A stretch of 64,000 nucleotides of DNA. Origin: Rhizobium sp. BK196. GTDB lineage: Bacteria > Pseudomonadota > Alphaproteobacteria > Rhizobiales > Rhizobiaceae. The translations under genes were made by a program, and so were the position numbers. Location: assembly GCF_014193255.1 (NCBI RefSeq), contig NZ_JACHZB010000011.1, positions 186,001 to 250,000 on the forward strand, given 5' to 3'. Below the pieces are notes generated by a model. It ran no database searches. It had not been told where the DNA came from and saw nothing but the letters and a program-made list of their open reading frames with translations. The first letter of the stretch is position 1. Every line of letters begins with the position of its first letter. Positions 53,692 through 62,546 of the stretch are shown piece by piece.

Positions 53692-55530
53692 TCAGGCGGC
53701 TTCCTCCATCCGCACCATATGGCCTGCTACGACCTCACGAAACTGACGCTTCGGAGGCACGTAACCCGCGGGGCGGACGGGGCTTTTCAGCTCGTCGGTG
53801 CCGAGGTTGCGGCGGATGCCGCGTCGGGCGGGATCGGGCACCGGAACAGCCGCCATCAGCTTCTTGGTGTAGGGGTGTTGCGGGTTGCGGAAGAGCTCTT
53901 CACGTGGGCCGATTTCGACGATCTCGCCGAGATACATGACCGCAACGCGATGGCTGACGCGTTCGACGACGGCCATGTCGTGGGAGATGAAAAGGAACGC
54001 AAGGTTGAGGCTCTGCTGCAGGTCCATCAGCAGATTGCAGACCTGGGCCTTGATCGAAACGTCGAGGGCGGACACACTTTCATCCGCGACGATCACCTTC
54101 GGATCGAGCGCAAGGGCGCGGGCGATGCAGATACGCTGGCGCTGGCCGCCGGAAAATTCATGTGGGTAACGCTTCATCATATCGGGCTTCAGGCCGACGC
54201 GTTCCAGCAGGTCGGCGGCCTTGTCGCGGGCCTGGGCGCGGGTGCCGAGGCCGTGTTCGACAATGGGTTCGGCGACGGCAGCCCCTATCGTCATGCGCGG
54301 ATTGAGGCTTGCGAAGGGGTCCTGGAAGATCATCTGGATGCTGCGGCGCATCTGGCGCAGGCTGATCGGGTCGAGGTTCAGCACGTCATAGCCGTCAAGG
54401 CTGACAGAGCCTCCATTCGGTTGCACCAGGCGCGTGATCGAGCGTCCGGTCGTGGATTTGCCGCAGCCGGATTCGCCGACGAGGGCCAGCGTCTCGCCCT
54501 GGAAGAGTTCGAAGGAAACGTCCTCGACGGCATGAATGGCGCCAGTCTTGCGGCCGAGGAGACCGCCGCGAATATCGAAGCGTGTGACGAGGTTCTTCAC
54601 TTCAAGGATTGGCGTTTTGCGGCGGTCGACGGTTTCGGCCACTTCCACCGGTTCGCGGCGTTCGCCGGTCGCCGTGTCGATGACAGGGAAACGCAGCGGC
54701 CATTTGCGACCATCCATCGAGCCGAGCCGCGGCACGGCAGAGAGCAGGGCGCGCGTATAGGGATGTTTGCCGCGATTGAAGATATCGTCCGTCGTGCCCG
54801 TTTCGACCGCTTCGCCGCGATACATGACGATGGTGCGGTCAGCGATCTCGGCGACGACGCCCATGTCATGGGTGATGAAGAGAACGGACATGCCTTCCTC
54901 TTCCTGCAGCACCTTGATGAGATCGAGGATCTGGCCCTGGATGGTGACGTCGAGTGCGGTGGTCGGTTCGTCGGCGATCAATAGCTTCGGCCTCGATGCA
55001 AGTGCCATGGCAATCATGACACGCTGGCGCATGCCGCCGGAAAACTGGTGCGGATATTCATCGAAGCGGGATGCGGCATTGGGAATGCGCACCTTTTCCA
55101 GGAGGCGGATCGTTTCGGCTCTCGCGTCGGCCTTGCTGATGTCGCCATGGCACGTCAGCGCTTCGGAAATCTGCCGGCCAATGGTGAAGATCGGGTTCAG
55201 GCTGGTCATCGGTTCCTGAAAGATCATGGCGGCATCCTTGCCGCGCACGGAACGCATCTCCTTGTCGGAGAGGGAAAGAATATCGCGCCCATTGAGCCTG
55301 ATGCGGCCTTCGACGCGGCTTGAGCCCCTGGTGAGCAGGCGCATGATGGAAAGCGAGGTGACGCTCTTGCCGGACCCGCTCTCGCCGACGATGGCGACTG
55401 TTTCCCCCGGCATGACATCGAAGGAGACATTGCGGACGACGGATCTCCACTCGCCGTCGGCGAGAAAGGAGGTTGTCAAGTTCCGGACGGAAAGAACCGG
55501 AGAGACGGATGTTGCAGGTTGATCACTCAT
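53692..55530 (-). CDS. Peptide ABC importer ATPase, two fused cassettes (GsiA/DppDF-like)
   Basis: A 612-aa protein with two complete cassettes. The first has GESGSGKSVTS, QFSGGMRQRVMIAMAL and LLIADEPTTALD. The second has GESGCGKSTTGR, EFSGGQRQRICIARAL and VIVADESVSALD. Each ends with an oligopeptide-transporter C-terminal region (NRGKHPYTRALLSAVP and NPQHPYTKKLMAAVPVPDP). Such fusions power dipeptide or glutathione importers. It is the last gene of the peptide cluster, 39 bp after the DUF1028 gene, behind AAGGGAAC. Confidence 0.93.
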   Translation of the reverse strand: MSDQPATSVSPVLSVRNLTTSFLADGEWRSVVRNVSFDVMPGETVAIVGESGSGKSVTSLSIMRLLTRGSSRVEGRIRLNGRDILSLSDKEMRSVRGKDAAMIFQEPMTSLNPIFTIGRQISEALTCHGDISKADARAETIRLLEKVRIPNAASRFDEYPHQFSGGMRQRVMIAMALASRPKLLIADEPTTALDVTIQGQILDLIKVLQEEEGMSVLFITHDMGVVAEIADRTIVMYRGEAVETGTTDDIFNRGKHPYTRALLSAVPRLGSMDGRKWPLRFPVIDTATGERREPVEVAETVDRRKTPILEVKNLVTRFDIRGGLLGRKTGAIHAVEDVSFELFQGETLALVGESGCGKSTTGRSITRLVQPNGGSVSLDGYDVLNLDPISLRQMRRSIQMIFQDPFASLNPRMTIGAAVAEPIVEHGLGTRAQARDKAADLLERVGLKPDMMKRYPHEFSGGQRQRICIARALALDPKVIVADESVSALDVSIKAQVCNLLMDLQQSLNLAFLFISHDMAVVERVSHRVAVMYLGEIVEIGPREELFRNPQHPYTKKLMAAVPVPDPARRGIRRNLGTDELKSPVRPAGYVPPKRQFREVVAGHMVRMEEAA

Positions 55531-55569
55531 ATCGTTCCCTTATTCTTTTTGTGTCAGAGCGCTGGGATT

Positions 55570-56325
55570 TCAGGTCTTCAAAGGCATGGCAAGTGAAGCG
55601 GACGGCCGTCCTTCAGCAATGCGCGCGGCTTCGAGCGCCGCGATCCTTTCATCGATCTCGCGCCTGTCGATCATTCCATTGGGATTGGCCTTCGTCGCCA
55701 TCGTTTCGGCGACGTGCATGTAGCGTTCTTGCGCTACCGCATAGAGTCGGCGCAATTCCGCGAGCGGGTCAGGATGATCGTCCGCCCTGATGCTGAGCCA
55801 GGGATAATCCTGATCACGATGGACGAGGAGGGCGGCAGACTGTTTGCCACGCTTGTCGCCGCCGGCATCCTCGCCGGCCTGCATGGCTTCGAGCAGGCGC
55901 TCGATGAAAGGCTTGTCCATTGCCTGCTTGTAGGTGGCAAGCGTCTCGGCGACGACTTGAGGACCTGCCAGCATATTGCCAGCGACGGAAACATTGTCAT
56001 CAATCAGATGACCGGCCCAGTCGATGCATTTTGCGCCCGTGAAGGCGGCGTTGCGGCCTTGGGCATCGATCAGGTGAAGCTGGCGCTGATCGCGGCCAGC
56101 GTCTCGGGCGGTCAGTTCGGCGATGATCTCATCCGGCGCCTTGCCCTCGGCAAGCAGCGCAAGCCCGTCGGTGCCGTAGAGCGGGCTGACGAAGGCCTGG
56201 GTGGCGACGGCGCCGATACCACCGCGAATGTGCGGCACCAGGCCGCCAACCGCAAAGAAGCGGGTGGCGACGGCAATGCCGAGATAACCTGTGCTGGGAT
56301 CGCGGGCGACGATGGACCAGGTCAT
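55570..56325 (-). CDS. DUF1028 family protein (Ntn-hydrolase-like)
   Basis: A 251-aa DUF1028 protein. It begins MTWSIVARDPSTGYLGIAVATRFFAVGG, then GAVATQAFVSPLYGTDGL and LHLIDAQGRNAAFTGAKCIDWAGH. Structural relatives suggest an N-terminal-nucleophile-type fold, but no reaction is established. It is 2 bp from the gamma-glutamyltransferase stop codon, with its GGGAGG ribosome site inside that gene. Pairing with a gamma-glutamyltransferase and a peptide importer suggests a role in peptide breakdown. Confidence 0.88.
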   Translation of the reverse strand: MTWSIVARDPSTGYLGIAVATRFFAVGGLVPHIRGGIGAVATQAFVSPLYGTDGLALLAEGKAPDEIIAELTARDAGRDQRQLHLIDAQGRNAAFTGAKCIDWAGHLIDDNVSVAGNMLAGPQVVAETLATYKQAMDKPFIERLLEAMQAGEDAGGDKRGKQSAALLVHRDQDYPWLSIRADDHPDPLAELRRLYAVAQERYMHVAETMATKANPNGMIDRREIDERIAALEAARIAEGRPSASLAMPLKT

Positions 56326-56327
56326 AC

Positions 56328-58112
56328 CTACCTCCCGACCGCATAGGCCTGCATGAGGCGCGGTGTGGCGGCGGCACGCAACAGCCCGTCGGCATCGCGG
56401 CGGGCTGCCGTCAGGCGGCCGATGGTCCAGGGCTCGGCGACGGTGAGCTTGTGGCCGCGGGCACGCAGACTGTCGAGTACGGCAGCGCTGAAATTGCCTT
56501 CCACCATCAGACCGCCCGGTTCACGTGTGCGCGGATAGAAGGAGCCGGGGAAATGCGAGGTGTGGAAGAGGGGCTGGTCGATTGCCGCCTGCAGGTTCAT
56601 CTTGTGGTGCACATAGCGTAGGAAGAAGGAGAGCTGCCACTGTTCCTGCTGGTCGCCGCCGGGCGTGCCGAAGGCGAGCGTCGGGCGGCCTTCATAAAGG
56701 GCGAGCGAAGGTGTCAGTGTCGTGCGCGGGCGCTTGCCGGGAGCGAGCGATGTCGGCAGTCCGGGCTTCAGCCAGAACATCTGGGCGCGCGAATTCAGGC
56801 AGAAGCCGAGGCCTGGAATGGTCGGCGAGGATTGCAGCCAACCGCCCGAGGGGGTGACCGAGACCATGTTGCCTTCGCGGTCGATAACGTCGATATGGAC
56901 GGTGTCGCCGCGCTTTTCCGTCAGGTGCGCCATGGTCGGCTCGTAGACGGCGCCGGTCTTGGAATCGGCGCCGAGCATCTCCATTGTTGCGTCATATTGC
57001 CGCTCGAAGCCGGGCAGCTTGCCAGGACGCAGGTCGAAGGAGGTTTCGCTGGTAATCAGTTTTCGGCGGGCGGCGGCGTAGGCGTCGGAGAGCAGGTGAT
57101 CAAGCGGCACGTCAGCGAAGTCTGGGTCGCCGTAGTAGACCTCGCGATCTGCGAAGGCGAGCTTCATGGCTTCGGCCACGGTATGGACGAAATCGGCGCC
57201 ATCAGGCGCCATCGAGGCGATGTCCATATCCTTAAGTATCGAGAGGGTCTGCAGGAAGACCGGACCCTGACCCCACGGGCCGATCTTGGCGACGGTCCAG
57301 CCATGATAGTCGTAAGTCTGCGGCTCTTCGATCGTTGCCGACCAGTTTGCCATGTCATCCGCCGTCAACACTGCCTTGTGGCGGCTGCCGCTTGCATCCA
57401 TTACTTCGGCGATCTTTAAATAACTTGCGATCTTCTCGGCGACGAAGCCGCGATAGAAGGCGTCTCGGGCAGCTTCGATCTGCGCCTCGCGGCCCTGCTT
57501 TGCTTCCGCTTCTGAAATGATGCGTTTCCAGGTTTCCGCGAGAACCGGGTTCTTGAAGCTGGAGTGCGGTTCGGGGACCGAGCCGCCAGGCACCCAGGTC
57601 TCGTAGGAAGTCGGCCATTCCTTTTCAAAGAATTCGGCAAGACCTTTGATGGTCGCGGAGACACGTGGCAGCAGCGGATGGCCGTTTTCGGCGTAGTAGA
57701 TCGCCGGCTCCAGCACGTCGCGCACGCTCAGCCTGCCATAGTCGCGCAGCATCAGCATCCAGCCGTCGAAGGAGCCGGGAATGACGGTTGCCAGCAGGCC
57801 GTCGCCGGGGATCAGCTTCATACCTTCGGACGTATAGTGCTCGATAGTGGCGCCTGCCGGCGCAGGGCCCTGGGCACAGATGACCTCGACCTTGTCCTTT
57901 TTCTTGGAATAGATGATCGCCGGCATGTCGCCGCCGGGGCCAACGAGGTGCGGCTCGAGAATCTGTAGGGTGAAGCCGGTCGCAACCGCCGCATCGAAGG
58001 CATTGCCGCTCTTTTCCAGGATGCTCATGCCGACGGCCGAAGCAATCCAGTGGGTTGAGGTGACGACGCCGAATGTGCCCAGAATTTCGGGGCGGGTCGT
58101 GAATGCGGTCAT
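56328..58112 (-). CDS. Gamma-glutamyltransferase family hydrolase
   Basis: A 594-aa Ntn-hydrolase precursor. The large-subunit region shows AVGMSILEKSGNAFDAAVATGFTLQILEPH and GPGGDMPAIIY. The autocleavage site and nucleophile Thr lie in KRGDTVHIDVIDREGNMVS, followed by PTIPGLGFCLNSRAQMF and the glycine pair in AFGTPGGDQQ. No signal peptide is seen, unlike many enterobacterial enzymes, so it probably works on imported peptides in the cytosol. The substrate could be gamma-glutamyl peptides, glutathione or an acylated amino acid. AAAGGA precedes the ATG. Confidence 0.9.
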   Translation of the reverse strand: MTAFTTRPEILGTFGVVTSTHWIASAVGMSILEKSGNAFDAAVATGFTLQILEPHLVGPGGDMPAIIYSKKKDKVEVICAQGPAPAGATIEHYTSEGMKLIPGDGLLATVIPGSFDGWMLMLRDYGRLSVRDVLEPAIYYAENGHPLLPRVSATIKGLAEFFEKEWPTSYETWVPGGSVPEPHSSFKNPVLAETWKRIISEAEAKQGREAQIEAARDAFYRGFVAEKIASYLKIAEVMDASGSRHKAVLTADDMANWSATIEEPQTYDYHGWTVAKIGPWGQGPVFLQTLSILKDMDIASMAPDGADFVHTVAEAMKLAFADREVYYGDPDFADVPLDHLLSDAYAAARRKLITSETSFDLRPGKLPGFERQYDATMEMLGADSKTGAVYEPTMAHLTEKRGDTVHIDVIDREGNMVSVTPSGGWLQSSPTIPGLGFCLNSRAQMFWLKPGLPTSLAPGKRPRTTLTPSLALYEGRPTLAFGTPGGDQQEQWQLSFFLRYVHHKMNLQAAIDQPLFHTSHFPGSFYPRTREPGGLMVEGNFSAAVLDSLRARGHKLTVAEPWTIGRLTAARRDADGLLRAAATPRLMQAYAVGR

Positions 58113-58133
58113 TTCATATGTCCTTTCGAGAGG

Positions 58134-59018
58134 TCATGCTTCGCGCGGATCGAGCGCATCGCGCAGGCCGTCGCCCAAGAGGTTGAAACCGATAACGACG
58201 AGGAAGATGGCAATGCCGGGCCACATCGCCATCCACGGTGCCTGGCTGAGGAAATTCTTGGCAACGTTTAGCATCGAGCCCCAGCTTGGTGCCGGTGGCT
58301 GCTGGCCGAGGCCGAGGAAGGAGAGACTGGCTTCGGCGATGATGGCAGTCGCGATCGTCAGCGTCGCCTGTACGAGGATCGGCGCGAAAACATTTGGCAG
58401 GATGTAGCGGGTGATGATGCTGAAGTGACGCAGCCCTATGGAGCGCGCGCCTTCGATATATTCTTCGGTCTTCACTGCCAACACCTGGCCGCGTGTCAGC
58501 CGCACGAAAATAGGCATGGCCGAAAGGCCGATCGCGATCATCGCATTGCTCAAGCTTGGGCCGAGGAAGGCGGCGAGCGCGATCGCGGTGATGAGGAAGG
58601 GCATTGCTAGAAAGGCTTCGGTGATGCGAGAGATGATCATGTCGATCCAGCCGCCGAAATAGCCTGAGATTAGGCCGAAGGGTACGCCGATGAGAACGGC
58701 GATCGCTACGGAAAAGACGCCGGCCATCAACGAGGCCTGCGCGCCCCAGATCATTCGGGAGAGGATGTCGCGACCGATATCGTCGGTGCCGAGCCAGTGG
58801 GCGGCTGACGGGGCCTTGCGGATCGTCGACCAGCTTGTGGAGTTCGGGTCGGGAAGCGGCAGGAGCGGCGCGATGATGGCGAGGATTGCGAAGAAGGCGA
58901 TGATGGCGAGGCCGACGAGCGCCCCCTTGTTGGCTTTGAGCTTGCGCCAGGCGCGGCTCGGCGAACGCTGCTCGATGGACGTGACGGGCGCGGTTGCGAC
59001 TTGATCGATTGCGGTCAT
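58134..59018 (-). CDS. Peptide ABC importer permease (DppC-like)
   Basis: A 294-aa inner-membrane permease with about six spans. The N-terminal OppC-type segment WRKLKANKGALVGLAIIAFFAILA leads to HWLGTDDIGRDILSRMIWGAQASL. The EAA loop reads YIEGARSIGLRHFSIITRYILPNV. The family end GDGLRDALDPRE is intact. Its start overlaps the DppB-like permease stop codon by 4 bp, so the two are made together. The gamma-glutamyltransferase gene follows after 21 bp. Confidence 0.93.
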   Translation of the reverse strand: MTAIDQVATAPVTSIEQRSPSRAWRKLKANKGALVGLAIIAFFAILAIIAPLLPLPDPNSTSWSTIRKAPSAAHWLGTDDIGRDILSRMIWGAQASLMAGVFSVAIAVLIGVPFGLISGYFGGWIDMIISRITEAFLAMPFLITAIALAAFLGPSLSNAMIAIGLSAMPIFVRLTRGQVLAVKTEEYIEGARSIGLRHFSIITRYILPNVFAPILVQATLTIATAIIAEASLSFLGLGQQPPAPSWGSMLNVAKNFLSQAPWMAMWPGIAIFLVVIGFNLLGDGLRDALDPREA

Positions 59019-59962
59019 AGCGACGCTCTCATGCGCGGATTGAGAAGGACATAGAGCACATCGGCCACGAGATTCATCAGGATAAAGCCGATCGCCGTGC
59101 AGATGACGACGCCCTGGACGACAGCATAATCGCGGTTGAAAACGGCATCGACGATGAGTTTTCCGAAGCCTGGAATGGTGAAAATCTGCTCCGTGAGAAC
59201 CGCGCCAGCGAGAAGTTCGCCAAAAAGCAGAGCGGTCAGTGTGACGATCGGCAGGACCGCGTTGCGGAAGCTGTGTTCCAGCACCACCGAGCTTTCCGGA
59301 AGCCCCTTGGCGCGGGCGGTACGAATGTAGTCGGCGCTCAAGACGCTCAGCATGGCCGAACGGGTGTGGCGCATCAGCGTGGCGGCGAGCGCGTTGCCGA
59401 GCACGAAGGAGGGCATCAGCATGGTCTGGATCGAGCGTAGCGGATTGGAGAAGAAAGGCTCATAGCCCGAAGCCGGAAGCCAGCCGAGGTTCACCGAAAT
59501 CAGCAGGATCAGCATGATGCCGAGCCAAAAGTTCGGGATCGACAGGCCCGACAGAGCGATGATGTTGGCGAAATAATCGATGATGGTGTTCTTCTTGACG
59601 GCGGCCAGGATGCCCATCGGCACGCCGATCACGAAGGCGAAGATCATCGACATGATCGCAAGCTGGATGGTGACCGGCAGTTTTTCTGCAACGAGCTCGA
59701 GAACCGGCTGGTTTGTGCGCAATGAAATTCCGAGATCGCCCTTCAGGGCGGAGCCCAGCCAGTAGAAATACTGGTAAAGAACGGGATCGTTGAGGTGATA
59801 TTTTTCCCGCAGGAATTCCAGCACCTGCGGATCGCGCTCTTCGCCGGCCATGGCCAGAACCGGATCACCCGGCAGAAGTTTCTGCAGCGAGAAGACGAAG
59901 ACCGAAATGATCAGCAGAGTTGGAATGGCGACCAGCAGCCGCTTGGCGATAAACCTGTACAT
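59015..59962 (-). CDS. Peptide ABC importer permease (DppB-like)
   Basis: A 315-aa inner-membrane permease. It starts MYRFIAKRLLVAIPTLLIISVFVF, then LLPGDPVLAMAG and VLYQYFYWLGSALKGDLGISLR, the DppB/GsiC pattern. The EAA loop is YIRTARAKGLPESSVVLEHSFRNAVLPI. The C-terminal NRDYAVVQGVVICTAIGFILMNLVADVLYVLLNPRMR is complete. It pairs with the overlapping DppC-like permease. A hairpin separates it from the binding-protein gene upstream. Confidence 0.94.
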   Translation of the reverse strand: MYRFIAKRLLVAIPTLLIISVFVFSLQKLLPGDPVLAMAGEERDPQVLEFLREKYHLNDPVLYQYFYWLGSALKGDLGISLRTNQPVLELVAEKLPVTIQLAIMSMIFAFVIGVPMGILAAVKKNTIIDYFANIIALSGLSIPNFWLGIMLILLISVNLGWLPASGYEPFFSNPLRSIQTMLMPSFVLGNALAATLMRHTRSAMLSVLSADYIRTARAKGLPESSVVLEHSFRNAVLPIVTLTALLFGELLAGAVLTEQIFTIPGFGKLIVDAVFNRDYAVVQGVVICTAIGFILMNLVADVLYVLLNPRMRASL

Positions 59963-59983
59963 GGGCGCTCCGATACAATCAGC

Positions 59984-60010
59984 GGAACGCGACGAGGGTC
60001 GCCGCGTTCC
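59984..60010 (-). other. Intercistronic hairpin after the peptide-binding protein gene
   Basis: GGAACGCG (59984-59991) pairs with CGCGTTCC (60003-60010), with an inner stem of three more pairs and one mismatch. It sits between the binding-protein stop codon and the permease start, where such hairpins often raise binding-protein expression. Confidence 0.65.
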
Positions 60011-60025
60011 TGAAGCGTGCGGCTA

Positions 60026-61534
60026 TCAGCCTTCCTTCTTCACGCCGACGAGGCGGATCATGCCGTCGGGCGAAGCGACGAAGCCGGTGATGTTCTTGTG
60101 CAGCGCCCAGATCCAGGACTGGTGGCCAAGGAAGATGATCGGCAAGTCGTCATTGAGGATCGCAGTTGCGGCATCGTATTTCTGCTTGCGCACGGAATCG
60201 TCAGGGGACTGGCGAGCCTCGTTCAGCAGTTTGTCGACATCGGCATTGCAATATTTGCTGTCGTTCAGGCCGGCGCCACAGGTGACGAATTGCTGGATAT
60301 TGCCGTCGGGATCGACGCGGCCGGACCAGTCGGAGCGGCTGAGCTGGTAATTGCCGGCGGTCTGCTCATTGAGCAGGGTCGCAAATTCCGTTGTCTTCAG
60401 GGTCAGGTCGAAGCCGGCTTCGGCGACCATGGACTGGACGATCTGCATCATCTGCATGACCACGGGGCTGTTGGAAACCTGCATTTCAACCGGAATGCGG
60501 TCGAAGCCTGCCGCCTTGACGAGAGCCTTGGCCTTTTCGACGTCGCGGGCCGGAACCGGAACATCCTTGTCGAACCACGGGCTGTTCGGTGGGAAAGGCT
60601 GGTTGCCGGCAACGCCGGTGCCTTCGAAGACGATCTGCATGGCGGCATCGCGGTCGATTGCTAGCGAGAAGGCCTGGCGCAGGCGCTTGTCCTTGCCGAT
60701 CGGATTGTCCGCGCGCGCGCCGTTGCCGACATTGGCATAGATGCCGAGCCAGCCGGTGTTGACGACATCCTTGTAGACGAGGTTCGGATCGCTCTTGACC
60801 GTCTCGGCGTCGGTTGCGGCCAGGCGTTCGATCATGTCGAGATCGCCGGAGCGCAGATTGGCCAGGCGTACGGTCGAATCCGGGATCGGCAGGTAGGTGA
60901 TCTTGTCGATGAAGACGTTATCCTTGTTCCAGTAGTCCTGGAATTTTTCGAGCACGATACGGTCCTGCTGGACGCGCTCGACGAATTTGAAGGGGCCGGC
61001 GCAGACCGGATGGTCGCCGAACTTCGCGCCGAGTTCCGTCGCAGCCTTCGGCGAGACGATCATGCCGGCGCGGTCGGAAAGCTGGGCAAGCAGGGTGACG
61101 TCGGGGCTCTTCAGCGTGAACTTGACTTCGTATTCGCCTGATGCCTCGACCTTCTGGACGGAACTCAGCTCGCTCTTGCGACGCGATTCCGGGAGGGTCA
61201 TGTTACGCTCAATCGTGGCGACGACGGCTTCTGCGTTGAAGGGCGTTTCGTCCTGGAACTTCACACCTCGGCGAAGCTTCATGGTGAGCGCCTTGCCGTC
61301 GGCCGACCAGCTCCACTCGGTCGCAAGCTGCGGCACGATTTTCAGGTCGGGCGAGACGTCGACGAGCTTGTCACACATCGCAGTATAGACGATACGGCCG
61401 ACGAAGGTGCGCGACTGCGCGGGATCGAGCACGTCGGCATCATCCTGCAGGCCGATCTTCAGTTCGACCGCGAAAGCGGGAAGCGCAAAGAGCGCTGCCG
61501 CTGCGGCTGATGTCAGCAATCTGGCGGGCTTCAT
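60026..61534 (-). CDS. Peptide ABC importer, periplasmic binding protein (family 5)
   Basis: A 502-aa family 5 solute-binding protein. The signal peptide is MKPARLLTSAAAAALFALPA, with cleavage near AFA/VE. The mature protein starts LKIGLQDDADVLDPAQSRTFVGR. Conserved blocks are LATEWSWSADGKALTMKLRRGVKFQDETPFNAEAV and RLRQAFSLAIDRDAAMQIVF. The family binds di- and oligopeptides, glutathione or nickel; here the gamma-glutamyltransferase and M81 peptidase favour a peptide. GAGGAGAATG precedes the ATG. Confidence 0.93.
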   Translation of the reverse strand: MKPARLLTSAAAAALFALPAFAVELKIGLQDDADVLDPAQSRTFVGRIVYTAMCDKLVDVSPDLKIVPQLATEWSWSADGKALTMKLRRGVKFQDETPFNAEAVVATIERNMTLPESRRKSELSSVQKVEASGEYEVKFTLKSPDVTLLAQLSDRAGMIVSPKAATELGAKFGDHPVCAGPFKFVERVQQDRIVLEKFQDYWNKDNVFIDKITYLPIPDSTVRLANLRSGDLDMIERLAATDAETVKSDPNLVYKDVVNTGWLGIYANVGNGARADNPIGKDKRLRQAFSLAIDRDAAMQIVFEGTGVAGNQPFPPNSPWFDKDVPVPARDVEKAKALVKAAGFDRIPVEMQVSNSPVVMQMMQIVQSMVAEAGFDLTLKTTEFATLLNEQTAGNYQLSRSDWSGRVDPDGNIQQFVTCGAGLNDSKYCNADVDKLLNEARQSPDDSVRKQKYDAATAILNDDLPIIFLGHQSWIWALHKNITGFVASPDGMIRLVGVKKEG

Positions 61535-61613
61535 TTCATTCTCCTCTGTTATGTTTTTGTTTCACATTCGTCGTGCCGAGCCGGCGGTTATCTCCGCCGT
61601 GCTTTTTCCTCGC

Positions 61614-62339
61614 TCAGGTGGGCTCCTTCTCGGCCTGCGTTTCGCTGTGGTCGAGAGAGGTAATGCGGATGAGGCTTTCCTGCAGCGTCAGCAGGTGCTG
61701 GCGCATGGCTTCGCCGGCCTTTCCCGGATCGCGGGCGGCGATAGCATCGACGATGGCTGTGTGCTGGCCATGGGTGACTTCGCGCGTGCGGCTGACGCTG
61801 CGGGCGCGCTCGCGGATGGTCTGCCAGGCTTCGTCCTGGCGCACGCGGTTGATGACGTCGAAGATCGTGAGGAAGAATGAGTTGCCGGCGCATTGGGCGA
61901 TCTGGCGATGCAGCGCCCCATCCCAGAGTTCGCGGCCGTCGGCATCGGTGCTTTCGTAGATCTTCTTCACCAGATCATACATGCGATCGACATCGGCGGC
62001 CTTGGCGCGCATGGCCGCAAGCTGGGCAAGCTGCGGTTCGACGCGCAGGCGCACTTCCATGATTTCCATGAGATCGGTATCGGCGACGATGGAATTGACA
62101 TGGTTGCTCCAACCGTCCGGCCTCTTACCGGCAAAGGTGCCGGAACCTTGCCGGCGCCAGATGCGGCCTTCGGCTTCCAGCACTTCCAGCGCGCGGCGGA
62201 TGGAGCGGCGACTGACGCCGAGGATTTCGGAGAGCGTACGTTCGGTTGGCAGCTTGCCATCGGCATCGAGACTATCCGACTGCAGGAGAGTCCTCAGCTT
62301 CTCCAGCGCGTAGTTCGAATTACCTTGCGTTTCGTCCAT
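61614..62339 (-). CDS. GntR/FadR family regulator with FCD domain
   Basis: A 241-aa regulator. The winged helix shows LPTERTLSEILGVSRRSIRRALEVLEAEGRIWRRQGSGTFAG. The helical FCD effector domain contains DLMEIMEVRLRVEPQLAQLAA, LHRQIAQCAGNSFF and EVTHGQHTAIVDAIAARDPGKAGEAMRQHL, with the usual Asp/His metal-site residues. ATG 62339 (MDETQGNSNYAL) is used because the TTG 15 bp upstream lies in the operator palindrome. It sits between the M81 peptidase and transporter genes and probably controls them. Confidence 0.9.
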   Translation of the reverse strand: MDETQGNSNYALEKLRTLLQSDSLDADGKLPTERTLSEILGVSRRSIRRALEVLEAEGRIWRRQGSGTFAGKRPDGWSNHVNSIVADTDLMEIMEVRLRVEPQLAQLAAMRAKAADVDRMYDLVKKIYESTDADGRELWDGALHRQIAQCAGNSFFLTIFDVINRVRQDEAWQTIRERARSVSRTREVTHGQHTAIVDAIAARDPGKAGEAMRQHLLTLQESLIRITSLDHSETQAEKEPT

Positions 62340-62346
62340 GATCGGC

Positions 62347-62369
62347 TGAACCAATTTAATATTGGTTCA
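62347..62369. promoter_or_regulatory. Probable GntR/FCD operator
   Basis: TGAACCAAT (62347-62355) and ATTGGTTCA (62361-62369) form a perfect 9-bp inverted repeat with a 5-bp spacer, starting 8 bp upstream of the regulator start codon. A half-site ATTGGTTC recurs at about 62527, just downstream of the M81 gene. This indicates autoregulation. Confidence 0.75.
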
Positions 62370-62546
62370 ATGCAAACCAAATCCTGTCGATCGTCAAGCG
62401 CTTTTTTGTGCATATAGATACCTGCATATTTATTGGTCGAATGGCTTGGATTTGCGGCAGATCCAGAGACAGGCGCACGTTTCAATGCGAACCGCACGCC
62501 AGGCAGGCGCGCGGTACCAAAAATCAATTGGTTCGCCTCTCAAGCC

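Noticed and set aside
53719-54984. Open frame of 421 aa on the plus strand
   Set aside because: It lies opposite the double-cassette ATPase, which has all the canonical ABC motifs. The frame is a high-GC artefact.
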